Source: Paguma larvata
Taxonomy: Eukaryota > Chordata > Mammalia > Carnivora > Viverridae
Direction: 5' to 3'
Length of the DNA stretch: 64,000 nt
Assembly: GCA_030068075.1 (NCBI GenBank)
Contig: CM057836.1
Location: forward strand, 71,461,788-71,525,787
Of this stretch, positions 53,500-63,415 are shown piece after piece (the first letter of the stretch is position 1; the number at the start of each line of letters is the position of its first letter). Below the pieces are notes generated by a model, which ran no database searches, was not told the origin of the DNA, and was given only the letters and a program-made list of their open reading frames with translations. The position numbers and the translations under genes were made by a program.

Positions 53500-54044
53500 A
53501 AGAAACTGGACTCGAGGAAGTTGGGTTCCTGTCTTGGGCCAGCATGTTTCTCCGTGGGGCCAACTTTACTCAGATTCCCATAACTCACCCAGGCCCCAAT
53601 GCCCTTTGTGTGGGTCCATTTCCACTCCCACCCTTGGAAGCCCTACCCCACCACATCGCCCCATGCAGGGGACAGAAGAAAATCTGCAATTTCTCTATTC
53701 TGCCCTGGAAGAGCAGGGCCCACCAGCTTCTTCCATACATGCACCTGTTGCGCTGGTCAGTCCCCTCACTGCTGTGCCCAGACCCATCCCGAAGCCTCAA
53801 CCTGACTGGCCGTCTGTGTCACCTGGCCCCTCACTGTCCTTCTATCCTTCCTCCTCGATGGGCAAACACACTCTGCCCTTCCCAATACCAGTTGGAGGCC
53901 GGCACACATTCTGTGGCTCCCCCAAAAGTCCTTTTCCTCTGAGCTGTGCCATCAACTGCACGATTGCCCTCTGGTGACTTCTCTGTCTCCTCGTCCATTT
54001 TGGCAACTCCTCAGGCTGGGATTTTGTGCTGCATCTCATTAAGA

Positions 54045-54283
54045 GGTAACAGTGCAAGAGGTTAAAAGCATATACTCAGAAGCCCAAGTTCAAATCCTGG
54101 CTCTACCACTTACTGACCGGATGATCAAGTTATTTAACCTTTTGGGGCCTGCTTCCATAGCTGCAAGCAGAGCAAACAAAAGTGCAGGCTTCATGGGGTT
54201 GTTGGGAGGAATTAATGAGTTGACTGAAGTGCTTGGGGCAGTGTCTGGCACACAGTGTGCCCTGGCTAAGTGTTAGCTGCTAT
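54045..54283 (+). repeat. MIR SINE, sense, nearly full length
   Basis: TTCAAATCCTGGCTCTACCAC, TTACTGACCGGATGATCAAG, TGGGGTTGTTGGGAGGAATTA and GTGTCTGGCACACAGTGTGCC run to TTAGCTGCTATTATTATT, the MIR 3' end. Confidence 0.88.
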
Positions 54284-54330
54284 TATTATTATTATTATTA
54301 TTATCATCATCACCACCACCACCACCACTC
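54280..54330. repeat. (TTA)n-(TCA)n-(CCA)n compound triplet repeat
   Basis: TTA units change to TCA then CCA units. It begins at the 3' end of the MIR and probably grew from its TATTATT end. Confidence 0.93.
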
Positions 54331-54925
54331 TGTCTCCCCCAAAGAACCTTCCACAGGCTGGGCAGTCTTTAAACCTCTTCACATCTGCAGTCATTGACTA
54401 CGTGCCTCCTTCCACAAGGCTCTAATGTGGTCGCGCACAGAGAGGGCTCCGGGAAGGCTCTCCAGGCTCAGCCGAGGGCACCAGGAACATGACTTGAGGT
54501 TGGAGACTGGGGCGGGGTGTTCCCCTCTTCTCCCCTCCCCGCGACTGCCACATCAGGGTGCTTTCCCACCCCAGCACAAGGGCCCAGCCCAGCCAAACCA
54601 GCCCTACCGCCAAAGCCAGGGCTAGATGAGTCCCGAGTCCGACCACAGATGAAGAAACTGAGGTTTACCAGGCCACTTTTCTGCTTCTCCACCCTACCCC
54701 GGAGAACGCCAACCCCCCAACCTTGTCTTCTGTGGACAGAGCTCAGTGCTCAACTGGAGTCGGGGGAAAGAAGGCGAGGGCGGGGAGAGACACACGGCCT
54801 TCACCTGACGGAGTTTAGGACCGGGTGCGGGGTGAAGGGGCGGTGCAACAGTCCAGCCCTTGCGATAACACAACTTCAAGGTAGACGGAGTTACCCACAC
54901 GACCCCAAACGACAGAGGGCAAGAG

Positions 54926-54963
<38 letters not shown>

Positions 54964-54985
54964 TTCTCCCTCTCTTCCCCAAAGT
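54926..54985. repeat. (CTGT)n-(CT)n microsatellite
   Basis: About six CTGT units followed by a CT tract, all within the first 260 bp of intron 1. On the transcribed sense (minus) strand this is a GACA/GA purine-rich tract. Confidence 0.93.
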
Positions 54986-55185
54986 TCCCAAACCTACATG
55001 TGGCTTTTCTCCTGGGGCATAAGAACCTTCCTAATTACCCTGGTTGCTCCCAACACCAGCACTACAGGAAGGGTAATACCGAAGGCGGCCGTCGGCGGCC
55101 GGGAGGCAGTCGGAGCCCGCTTCCTGGAGGAGGCGGTGCATTTCGCGCGCTGGGTACTAGTGAGCCAGCCTCTTCCCTCACTCAC

Positions 55186-55369
55186 CGGCGTCCAGAGAGG
55201 TGAACGCGGCGCTCGGGCTGGTTCGTCGACTGCCTCCGCCGCCGGGCACGACCAGCGTCTGGAACTGCCGGACCAGCTCGGGCATGCGGTGCCAGTGACC
55301 CTCCGCGCGGCAGCGCTCCAGCTCGCTCTCCATCTTCAGGTGGGAGCCGTGCGCGCCCTTCGCAGCCAT
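55186..55369 (-). CDS. TTC7A: TTC7A coding exon 1 (residues 1-61)
   Basis: TTC7A is a tetratricopeptide scaffold that, with EFR3 and hyccin/FAM126, holds PI4KA at the plasma membrane to make PI4P. Human loss causes multiple intestinal atresia with immunodeficiency (family knowledge). The exon encodes [20 protein letters not shown], then [19 protein letters not shown] and a loop [15 protein letters not shown]. It ends one base into an Asp codon at the donor CGCCG|GTGAGT. The start ATG (55369-55367) is in a strong context: A at -3 (GAAGATGG), G at +4. It is the only ATG in this frame upstream to the frame's limit at about 55828. Confidence 0.97.
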
Positions 55370-55389
55370 CTTCGCGCGGGCGCTGTCAT
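55336..55389 (-). CDS. Overlapping upstream frame (uORF), 17 codons
   Basis: An ATG 20 nt before the TTC7A start codon opens a 17-codon frame ([17 protein letters not shown]), ending in TGA at 55338-55336. That is inside TTC7A codon 11, in a different reading frame. Its context is weak (T at -3, A at +4). It may lower or tune initiation at the main start. It is unlikely to encode a functional peptide. It acts only if the transcript starts upstream of 55389, which is likely but not shown. Confidence 0.5.
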   Translation of the reverse strand: MTAPARRWLRRARTAPT

Positions 55390-55880
55390 GGAAGGTGCGG
55401 CCGAGAAGTGGAGACCCGGCCGGGGGCGGCGTCCCGGCTGGGGCGCACACGCGGGTGGGGGCGGCGGGGGCGCGGGCGGCGGCTGCCAGGGCCCAGGCGG
55501 CAGCGGGGGCCCGGGCGGCGGCGGCCGGGAGGCAGGAGCAGCACCCAGGGCACCGCCCGGCGCCTCCGGACTTGGGCTCCGGCTGAGCGGCCCCGACGCG
55601 TCCAGGAGCAACCTCCGCCTCTGCTGTAGCAGCTCCTGGCGGTGCTGCCGCCGCCGCTGCTGCAGCCGCTGCCACAGCCCCCGCCCCAGGCCCGGGCGCC
55701 GCCAGCTGCGGACCCGCCCCTGGCCGCTGCTCCACCTCCGCGGGGGCGTGGCGCGGCCTCGGCGAGCCGGGTGCGCCGGCAGCCAGCTCGGCCACAGCAG
55801 CCAGGCGCGCGAGGAGCGCTCGCGGCACCCCCGCCGCCAGCGCCAGGTCCCCGTCGCCGCCGACTCGGCGCTCACTTTAA
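55370..55880 (-). other. TTC7A: Likely TTC7A 5' UTR / proximal promoter
   Basis: GC-rich sequence directly upstream of the start codon. The main reading frame stays open for 153 further codons (to about 55828) but contains no ATG. Its translation would be Ala-, Pro- and Arg-rich low complexity, with an Ala run. This is expected of GC-rich sequence and I do not call it coding. The upstream limit given here is a guess. Confidence 0.5.
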
Positions 55881-56129
55881 TGCTGCGCGGGGCCCCCGCG
55901 CCCGGGGGCGCTTCGCTCCCCGCCCCCTCCCCATCCCATCGGGGCTCTTGGCCTGGGGGATCCCCGCCCCGACACCCCGGCTTTGTGTGTTGGCTTCGTC
56001 ACCACCGCCGCACGTCACAAATCCGGGGAGAGGCCGGCTGGCCGGTCGCCCCGGCCTTCGAGAGTGAGCCTCCCCGGGAGGCGGCCCTGCTGGGACGCGC
56101 GGGCTCTGCGCGCGTGTTCGGACTGGCAT

Positions 56130-57860
56130 GTTGCGGTGCGGAACAGGCCAGATCGGAGCCCCTCCACTCTCTAGGCGTCTGCACTCCGAGAGACTTTTCA
56201 TTTTCTTTTTTAACAGCGGAGTTCCCCTTTCCAACTTGACAACCCCGCACGAGCTGGCTGGCGTGTCCTCTGTGGAATCCCGTTACCCTGGAGTTCTTAA
56301 AGGTTTTAAGCTGTTTTCCCACTTGGTGTTTCTTTCTTAATTCTGGTGTCTCAACACTGTGACCAAAACTCATAGCATGGCTTAGCTTGGCTTTGTGGGG
56401 TTCCTAAGAAGTTCAAGGGATCACAAGGTGGCCTGAAGGAGGAGGGACTGGTTAGGGTGGCACCGCCTCTGGGGCGGTTTACAGTCCAGTGTGGGGATCG
56501 GGGCCATCAGGCAAGAAATCACAGCAAGACCAAAAAACTCCCTTGAATGTAAGTGACGTATTGCACGGTGCAGACCTCAGATTCCAGAACACAGGAGAGT
56601 CAGGGCAAACTTTTAAGTGTAGTATAGACTTCTAAGAGTTAGGTGTCCACCTTCCTCCCCGACATGGAGGGCTTCACCACTGCCTGCCACGTGGCCTTGA
56701 GAGTGCACTTGACCACTTTCAGTGTCAGGAGACTGAGTCCTGCCTGCTTCTGGATAACTGTAACCGTGGAAGGTTTTTTGCCAAGCAGAACCCAGGTCCC
56801 TGGTGCTTAGTCCCACGCGCCCTTTGCTGCCTGGGGTTGTCTGTGCAGTGCCATCTTCAGCAACCCCACCACTCCACCTCCACAACTCCCAGATGGATAC
56901 GCTCCTTTCCAGGTTCTAAATGCAGCTCCATGCTATGCCTGGGGACAGCATTTCCTGACCTTGGGAGCACCTGTGGTCTGCTCCGAACCCCCAGAGGCCA
57001 GAAAGTAGGTGAAGGAAAACGGGGACAGCTCCTGCCGTTGGAATTTAGGCACTATTTACTCCATTTACACAAAAGCTGCGCCTACTCTTGTCACCTCCTC
57101 TAGCTGGCATCTGGTTAGGCTTTGGCTGCCCTTGTTGGTCGCCGGAACTGCCTTTCACTTGGAGAGAGCCGTGCCCGTTCTTTGGATGAGGGTGGCCTGA
57201 GAACACCCTGTGATACGCCCCAGGGTCATCCCTGGAGTAGGCAGAGGACAGCAGAGTTGAGGACAGGAAGGCAGCCCTGATGGAAATAAGGAAACCTCCC
57301 CTCCTCCCTTTTTTCTCCCTAATCCTTTGCCAACCCTGCCCCCAGGTTGCAGGTCTCCAGGGAACTAACCGAAGAATTACTTCTTGTTCCTTTGACTCAA
57401 GCACCAAGATTTGTGTGGGCACGGCGCAGGGGAGAGAGGAACACAGTATTGTGGCTGGAACTTCAACGAGCTGCTCCTGTACACTGCAACCACATTCCTG
57501 ACACCTTTGTGGTTCTTTTCTCGCAGAGCTAAGCCCCTAGCCTGCTAGTGACCCGCATTTTTTTCAGAGGAGTAAGAGGAGTTCTTGTTGTAGGAACAAG
57601 AGCAAAGAGCAACCATGATTGTATTAGTAATGTTTGCCAAAATAAAAGGTGTGTAGAAAGTGTGGTGGTGGTTTGTATTTTTTAAAAATCTGAAATCTCT
57701 CAGATGAGAGTTTAGGACAAGTTCTTATAAAGATCGCCATTATTTGCTGGCTGGAAAATGCTATAAAAATAACTTGCCGATCGGGAGAAGCTGGGTTGAT
57801 TGCTGACCGGAGTGAGGGAGAGAGCACTGCCTGACAGTCCTAGCATCTCAGAGAAAGTAT
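56130..57860. other. Upstream flank with no recognised feature
   Basis: From the edge of the CpG island to the retroviral remnant I see no exon, repeat or RNA gene that I can name. A/T-rich sequence with AATAAAAGG lies near 57640. Confidence 0.6.
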
Positions 57861-58049
57861 TGAAGTTCACAGGAGGTAAACCGACCTGCTAAGAAACGTG
57901 TAATTTAGCATCTTTTGTGGCTCCGTATGGTACCAAACAAAGGACCTCTACCACCAAGCTGACAGAAGATTCCCCTAGTTCGTCTCTGCCTCTGACTAGG
58001 TGGGGAAGCTCTTGCCCCTGGATCACAAGAGAAGCTGTAGTTAGCTCTT

Positions 58050-58900
58050 GGTCTCGAGTCTCACGAACTTAAGGGCTTGGAGAGATCTCTCATGTTCTTA
58101 TAGGTTGAAGGTTTATGGTATTTGGTTAGGCCCAGAATGGGAAGGCGTTGAAGAGCTAATCTGAACTCACAAAAAGTCTGTTCATGTTTGGGTTCCCAGA
58201 GAAAAGATTTGGTTAGCAAGGACTTGGGTAGGTTAAATAGTGGCGTGGAGATTTCAGACACATTGGGGCTGTATGCCTGCGGTAGCCAATGAGACCCAGG
58301 GAGCCTCGTAATTGTCTCAGATATTGGCCAGAAACACCTTGCACAGCTGGTTGTCTGGAGTAAAGGATTTTCCTCCATGGAATATCTTTTGTCTTGGGTA
58401 GTGCACTGCCTTTGACAAATTGTCAGCTTTTCTATGGAACCCGTGTGCCCTCTCGGAGCTAAAAGAGCAAGCAGTAGATGAATCAGCCTTGGAGCTCACC
58501 TCATCTCTGGAACACAACCAAACATTGTCCACATACTGAATAAGACTAGAATTACGGGGCAGTGTAAGGCTCTTGAGGTTCTGGTTGAGGACTTGTGAAA
58601 TGTAGGAGGGGACCTCAGTACACTGAGGCACAGTGGTCCAGGGACTATTTTTGATTTTCCCTGGAGAAAACACGCAAGTATTGACTTTTGATTTACAGAC
58701 ACACCAAAGGAAACACAAGTATGGATACACAACTGTAAAATACATAGTCTCTTTAGGCCTCGAAGATAGAATAGTAGTATATTTGAGTTTGGTCCTAAAG
58801 GGAAGCAGGGAGTGACTAATTTATTTGTGGACTGGGACAAGGAACGAGACTCCTATCTCTTTAAGTCTTTTTTTTTTTTTTCTTAAGGCTTTTGATTATG
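58050..58900 (-). pseudogene. Endogenous retrovirus reverse-transcriptase remnant
   Basis: Two minus-strand frames, at 58745-58317 and 58378-58061, together follow the class I (gammaretrovirus-like) pol order. First comes a palm segment with the YV-D catalytic box, then the segment with PNVSEISTPLFNL, FLWEPKHEQTFCEF and LPILGLT that follows it in this family. It is dead: the frame shifts between the two parts, and stops end both frames. The catalytic box reads YVDN, so its last acidic residue is lost. I see no RNase H, integrase or env to its left. Confidence 0.85.
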
Positions 58901-59089
58901 AGTTTTATTCCTTCCTTCTCGCCTTGTTTTAGAGGCTATTATGCAAGTTCGGGTAGAAGTTGCAACTTGACGGGGTTTATGCTGTTAAGAGAGCTTCAGT
59001 CTCTGCTTGATTTCCACACCAAGGTACTGTTAAATCATGTCCAAATGAGCCAGGATTTGTTATGAATAGGGAGGTCCTTGGGGACCAGA

Positions 59090-59421
59090 AGGGAGAGACC
59101 ATCAGGAGAGCATTTAATGTAGCAGCGACATTCGCCCAGTAAATCCCTTGCTATTAAGTTAACGAATGTGGTGTCCCAAAAGTTAAAAGAACATTCCTTG
59201 GTTAAAGGTTTGAGGCTGATGGTTACGGGCTGGGGCCTAGGGAAGACGCGGTGAGAATAGATGTGTGACCAGAGTAGTTTGTTGGCTCCAAGGAAAAGGT
59301 TGTATAATAGTGGTTGGATTTAAGATTGGTATCATTATGCCTATATCAATAAAATGTTTGTAAGGTTGTCCTTTAATTTTTAGAGAAATGTTTCCTAGTG
59401 GGTTTAAGAGGCGAATGAGAA
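59090..59421 (-). pseudogene. Endogenous retrovirus protease remnant
   Basis: Minus-strand translation gives SLKIKGQPYKHFIDIGI (codons near 59389-59336) and, further on, a VNLIARDLLGECR-like end. This is the flap and end pattern of a retroviral aspartic protease just before reverse transcriptase. The active-site triplet at 59347-59339 reads DIG, where the family needs Thr or Ser in the middle, so it is inactive. A SINE sits at its 5' side. Confidence 0.75.
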
Positions 59422-59663
59422 GGGCACCTGGGTGGCACAGTCAGTTAAGCTTCCGACTTTGGCTTAGGTCATGATCTCATGGTTTGTGAGTTCAAGCCCT
59501 GCGTTGGGCTCTGCTGACAGCTCAGACCCTGGAGACTGCTTCGAAGATTCTGGGTCTCCTCTCTCTGTCCCTGCCCTGCTTGTACTCCGACTCTCTCTCT
59601 CTCTCTCTCTCTCTCTGTGTCTCTTTCTCAAAAATAAATGAAGCATTAAAAAAAAAAAAGGTA
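59422..59663 (+). mobile_element. Felid tRNA-Lys SINE inserted in the retroviral remnant
   Basis: GGGCACCTGGGTGGCACAGT to a poly-A tail, with a (CT)n stretch near 59592-59614. Perfect 9-bp duplication GAATGAGAA at 59413-59421 and 59664-59672. It separates gag-like from protease sequence, so it came after the retrovirus. Confidence 0.96.
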
Positions 59664-59672
59664 GAATGAGAA

Positions 59673-59885
59673 ACTAAACACCTTCATTGGTATCTTTGTT
59701 GTTGTTTGGCTTCTTTGTTCTAGCACTCTTTCCAAATATTCTGGGCTTGGGGCTGTTTCCCATTCTATGTTTTGCTTGCATATTGTGGCTCCTCTATGTA
59801 TGTATGGTTCAAGGCCATTCACAAAAAGGTAAGAGAGGGAGACAGGGTCATGTCTGCTTCGGGATCTACCCCTGCATGCAGTCAT
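59673..59885 (-). pseudogene. Endogenous retrovirus gag-like remnant
   Basis: The minus strand encodes LFVNGLEPYIHRGATICKQ followed by NIEWETAPSPEYLERVLEQR. This resembles the end of the capsid region of class I retroviral Gag, and it lies where gag should be, 5' of the protease. It runs into the SINE tail. The assignment rests on pattern and position only. Confidence 0.5.
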
Positions 59886-61900
59886 TAGGTATGAGCCTTC
59901 CCTGAAGTCTCCGTCAGATGTCTCCCTTTTTGGTTTGAAGAACTGAACCAGAGTACAGTCTATTTTTACCCAAAAAAGGATAGCCTCTAAAAGACCTTGA
60001 CCAACTCTCCAGCTTTTATAAACCCCACCGATTTCCTATGCACATGAAAGCTATTTAAGGTACCCTTGAGGGTCTTCCCATTCTGACTTTTTCATTGAAC
60101 TCTTTGCATCTGAAGTTCCTACTAACATCCGAAGGAATTGGTATATATGCGGCTGCTCTGGGCTGTGTGTCCCTCATATGATTCTAAATTCCTCTGCAAT
60201 GTTTTCCTTCTCGTCTAGGCTTTGCAGAGTCTCTGACAATGGCTTTCAGCTGAGAATGAAACCAGAGCTTAAAATCCACCATAAGAGGTTTTCTCTGTTC
60301 TGCAGGAGGTTTGCTTTAAAGAGTAAGTGAGCTTTTGGGCACCTGGCCGGCCAGAAAGGAGGGGCCAGTGGGTCAGGGGAGGAGGCAGGGGGGTGTCGGG
60401 GGGTGGGCAGCAGAAGATGGAGGAGCATAGCACAGGGGAAGAAGATGGTAGCTTGAGTTGTCATTTGGGAGATCTAAAAAAATAGATTTTTCATTTGCTT
60501 TGGCCAAGCAATCCGTTAAGGAGGTAATTTTTGAATCTGGTTTCTTTTGGATGCTTCTTCATGCTAATAAAAAATAATGAAGACCATTGGATGCTTAGAA
60601 TTGTGCTGCCTGTACATTCTATGGCACCTCTCCAGTGAATAACTTTGTTCCTATCAAAACTTCCTTGTAGTGGCCACTGCAATTCTAAATTATCCTTGGC
60701 GAAACAATGCTATTTAGAGAGGTAAGTGCACAAATCTGGGTATAGCATAAATACATGGAAGGCATGGACTGAGGTTTATACCGAGACAAAGCCTTGAGAG
60801 CCTGGGAATGGCATCTTCTGGCTCAAGGCCCCCCAGCCTCACAGCTAGCCCTTATCCCACCGCAACTCTGATGAATTTACACTTCCTGGCAGATGAAAGG
60901 TGTGGAGACATCTTTGCTGAACCTCAAAACAAGTCTGAGGAAAGTTCTCGTAAATGGCATAAGTGGCCCGAGACGAAATTTGCTCCTGGGCCAGGTTAGG
61001 GACATACTTATTGGGTCCCATATCTGTCCTTGCCGCTGTAAACTTTGCTCTGATTGATGCACAACCGTCATCTCTATGATCAGGACAGTCATAGACAATA
61101 GTGGTATTGTTTGTAAGAAGGCAGTTATCTACCAAGGAGAAAAGATTTTCAAATATGGTCAGATAATCAAAGGATTCCCGAAAGGGGTTCCTTATCGCTA
61201 GAGACAAATAGATTCTCTGCTTGGGAGCTCAAGCCCAGTGCGAGACTCACATCTCTCATTGCTGTGGTCTAAAAGACGCCTGAGGGGCTGGAAGGCCTCA
61301 GAGGAACACACTTTCACTACCTGGGAATATGGTCGAAACAACTTGTGAGAATGCGGAGCTGTGTTCTGATCACAGGAAGGAAACCATGACTGTGCAGAGT
61401 CACAGTAGCATCTGTATTGGGGAGGCCACGGTGGGATGTTTATAAAGTGTTGGGTCTATATTATGGCAGCTTTTCTATAATGAGGGGCTCGATGAGGACT
61501 GGGCAAGAATCCTGATAGCAATAGTTGAGGATCGAGGGACAGGGCGAGGTGCGGGTTTTGAGACCAGGGTTTCAAGGAGTCTTAGAGAGCAAACAGGGGT
61601 TGGATGCAATCTATCGAAAAGTTGCAAAGTTCATTCAAGGTTACTTCCTGAAATTTCTGCAAAAAACAATAGTTACTTACAACTTTTATCATCCCAGGCA
61701 AGAGTTTTGTATAATAAAAAGGTCGTGTCAACATCAACAGTAAGCTGGGTGCAGGTGGTTTTGATTCTTCCTGTGTACTGAGGCAGGGAGGGACTATGTA
61801 TAATATTACCACAACCCCTTGCCCCATCAAATCACTCTTATTTATACTAACTGTCGCAGTGCTGGGAGTAATTAGGCCATCCGGACTTGGGAACAGCCTG
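59886..61900 (-). other. Probable 5' continuation of the retroviral remnant
   Basis: By position this should hold the rest of gag and the leader or 5' LTR on the minus strand. I cannot identify LTR ends or a primer-binding site. One 120-codon minus-strand frame (61207-60845, containing NNTTIVYDCPDHRDDGCASI) is open, but I do not recognise it. It may be decayed retroviral sequence or chance. Confidence 0.35.
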
Positions 61901-61968
61901 ACGGGGGATGTCCTTCCCAGCTTCTGTTCCTCTCTTCTCTCATACCCTTGTATTTGCTATTCAGGCCC

Positions 61969-61983
61969 CCCCCCCCCCCGCCC
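61969..61983. repeat. Poly-C run
   Basis: About 12 C, then GCCC; a G run on the opposite strand. Confidence 0.85.
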
Positions 61984-61989
61984 AGCCCT

Positions 61990-63210
61990 GTGTTCCCAAC
62001 AGGAACCCTAAAAACCCTAAATTTGAATATAATTAAATCTTTTCTTCATAGCCAAGAGTGCTTTCATGTGTATGATACAGAGTCTGCCCAATCTTCTTGT
62101 AGTCCCGTGGCCCACAGTCCTTACATTTGGAAATCGGCTTTTTCTTATGACCATGGTTGTTGGCTCCTAGCATTTCTGGTCCATGGTGTCTCGTGTCTCA
62201 CTTAATGATTGGTACTGAGGACTGGCCAACCGAACCAGCCCTCCTCGAATGTTGCCATGAAAACTCTGCCAGGGGCTGGCTGTCTGGTCAGTCTTTCCCT
62301 TCGGCAGCTGCCAGAAAAACTGCAGGTAATCATTAGGTGAGGGATGAGGCCCTCCAAAGGCAAGCTTCAAAACCATGAATTCTTTGTGCTTGTGCAGAGC
62401 GGGCACTCAAATTATTTATTATGTTAATTTTGGATTCCTGTAATGTTAAAGGTATTTCCAAGGCCTGGGTGATAAGAGCTCTGGGATGTCTCCTATCCCT
62501 CCCTCCCCGCCCCCATCCAATTTCATGATTGAGGTACTAGCACCTTCCTCCATGCATTGATGTACCTCCCATCATTTGGGTCCCTTCTGTTCCCCTGGGG
62601 TCCCGGGTGACTCCTGCTTCTCTTCGGCGGCTTCTGTGTCATCTTGCAGGATCGCTACAATGGTGCCCAGCCGAGAGTGGGGGTTCACACTTTCTCCCAG
62701 CCTTTGCCAGTGCTGGTTCTGTGCCCAGATACTGCTATCCTGGAGGAGAGAAGTCAGTCCAAACCAGGAACACTGAGAGCCTTTCAGCTTATGTTAGGTG
62801 GCCTGATTTTAAGCTCCACCACTCCTAAGGCCAACTCGTGTGTCTGCCCTTTAAGGAGTAGTTTTAGGCCTTAAAACATAGCTTTGCTCTCTCTGCTTTC
62901 AAATCGTTTTTGCTTTCTTTTCTACCTTTTAAAAAATATTTTTGTTTTAATAGCATTTTTGCCGAATAGCAAAAAATAATACAATTAAAAGAAATTACAT
63001 AAAACATAATCACTATGAAGCACTTTCATTAACTATCAACTAGAAAGAAATAGGGTTTTACCAGCATCCCAGAAGTCTCCAATATATCCCTTCCCACGTA
63101 CAACCCTCTTCCTCCTAAATTTAACTGCTGGCTTTTTATGGCAATTACTCCATTGCTTTCTTGCTTCCACCCTCCAACTAACTTCCTCCTCCTTTCCTTC
63201 TTCCTTCCTT
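61990..63210. other. Flank with no recognised feature
   Basis: Unassigned sequence between the retroviral region and the first right-edge SINE. It becomes AT-rich after about 62880. Nothing gene-like recognised. Confidence 0.5.
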
Positions 63211-63215
63211 TCTTC

Positions 63216-63415
63216 CTTTTTTTTAAAGTTTATTTATTTATTTTGAGAGAGAAAGAGAGGGAGAGGCAGAGGGAAGGGAGAGAGAGAACCCCAAGCTGGC
63301 TCTGCACTGTCAGCACAGAGCTGGACGTGGGGCTCGAACTCATGAACCATGAGGTCATTACCTAATCTGAAATTAAGAGTCAGTTGCTTAACTGACTGAG
63401 CCACCCAGGTGCCCT
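63216..63415 (-). mobile_element. Felid tRNA-Lys SINE, antisense
   Basis: TTTTTTTTAAAGTTTATTTA, GAGAGAGAAAGAGAGGGAG and ACTGAGCCACCCAGGTGCCC, full length. A (TTCC)n-like tract precedes it at 63192-63218. Confidence 0.95.

Larger units (their letters stand above)
45623..55185 (-). other. TTC7A: TTC7A intron 1
   Basis: A 9.6-kb intron. It holds LINE-1 3' fragments (47040-47440, 47441-47765, 50465-50640), an AAAAG repeat (47936-47964), felid SINEs in both directions (47979-48202, 49318-49538, 51050-51268, 51987-52208, 53055-53267, 53283-53499), MIRs (48930-49045, 52580-52740, 54045-54283) and simple repeats (54280-54330, 54926-54985). Stretches 45640-47035, 48225-48925, 49550-50460 and 53520-54040 show nothing recognisable. 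Confidence 0.85.
55080..56130. promoter_or_regulatory. CpG island / TTC7A promoter region
   Basis: Very high G+C with frequent CpG, in clear contrast to sequence on both sides. It contains coding exon 1, the 5' UTR and presumably the transcription start (which cannot be placed from sequence). I see no clear TATA box, as usual for CpG-island promoters. In human the neighbouring gene MCFD2 runs away from TTC7A in the opposite direction, with a reported start near this promoter (recalled). A bidirectional promoter is therefore possible, but no MCFD2 coding exon is visible to the right within the window. Confidence 0.85.

Noticed and set aside
54998..56239. Long plus-strand open frame (413 codons) across the CpG island
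   Set aside because: It is antisense to TTC7A exon 1 and 5' UTR; its translation is low-complexity Arg/Gly/Pro/Ala. GC-rich DNA has few stops, so long chance frames are expected.
57860..61900. An intact or active provirus
   Set aside because: Catalytic residues are lost, frames are shifted and stopped, a SINE interrupts it, and no LTR pair, integrase or env is visible.
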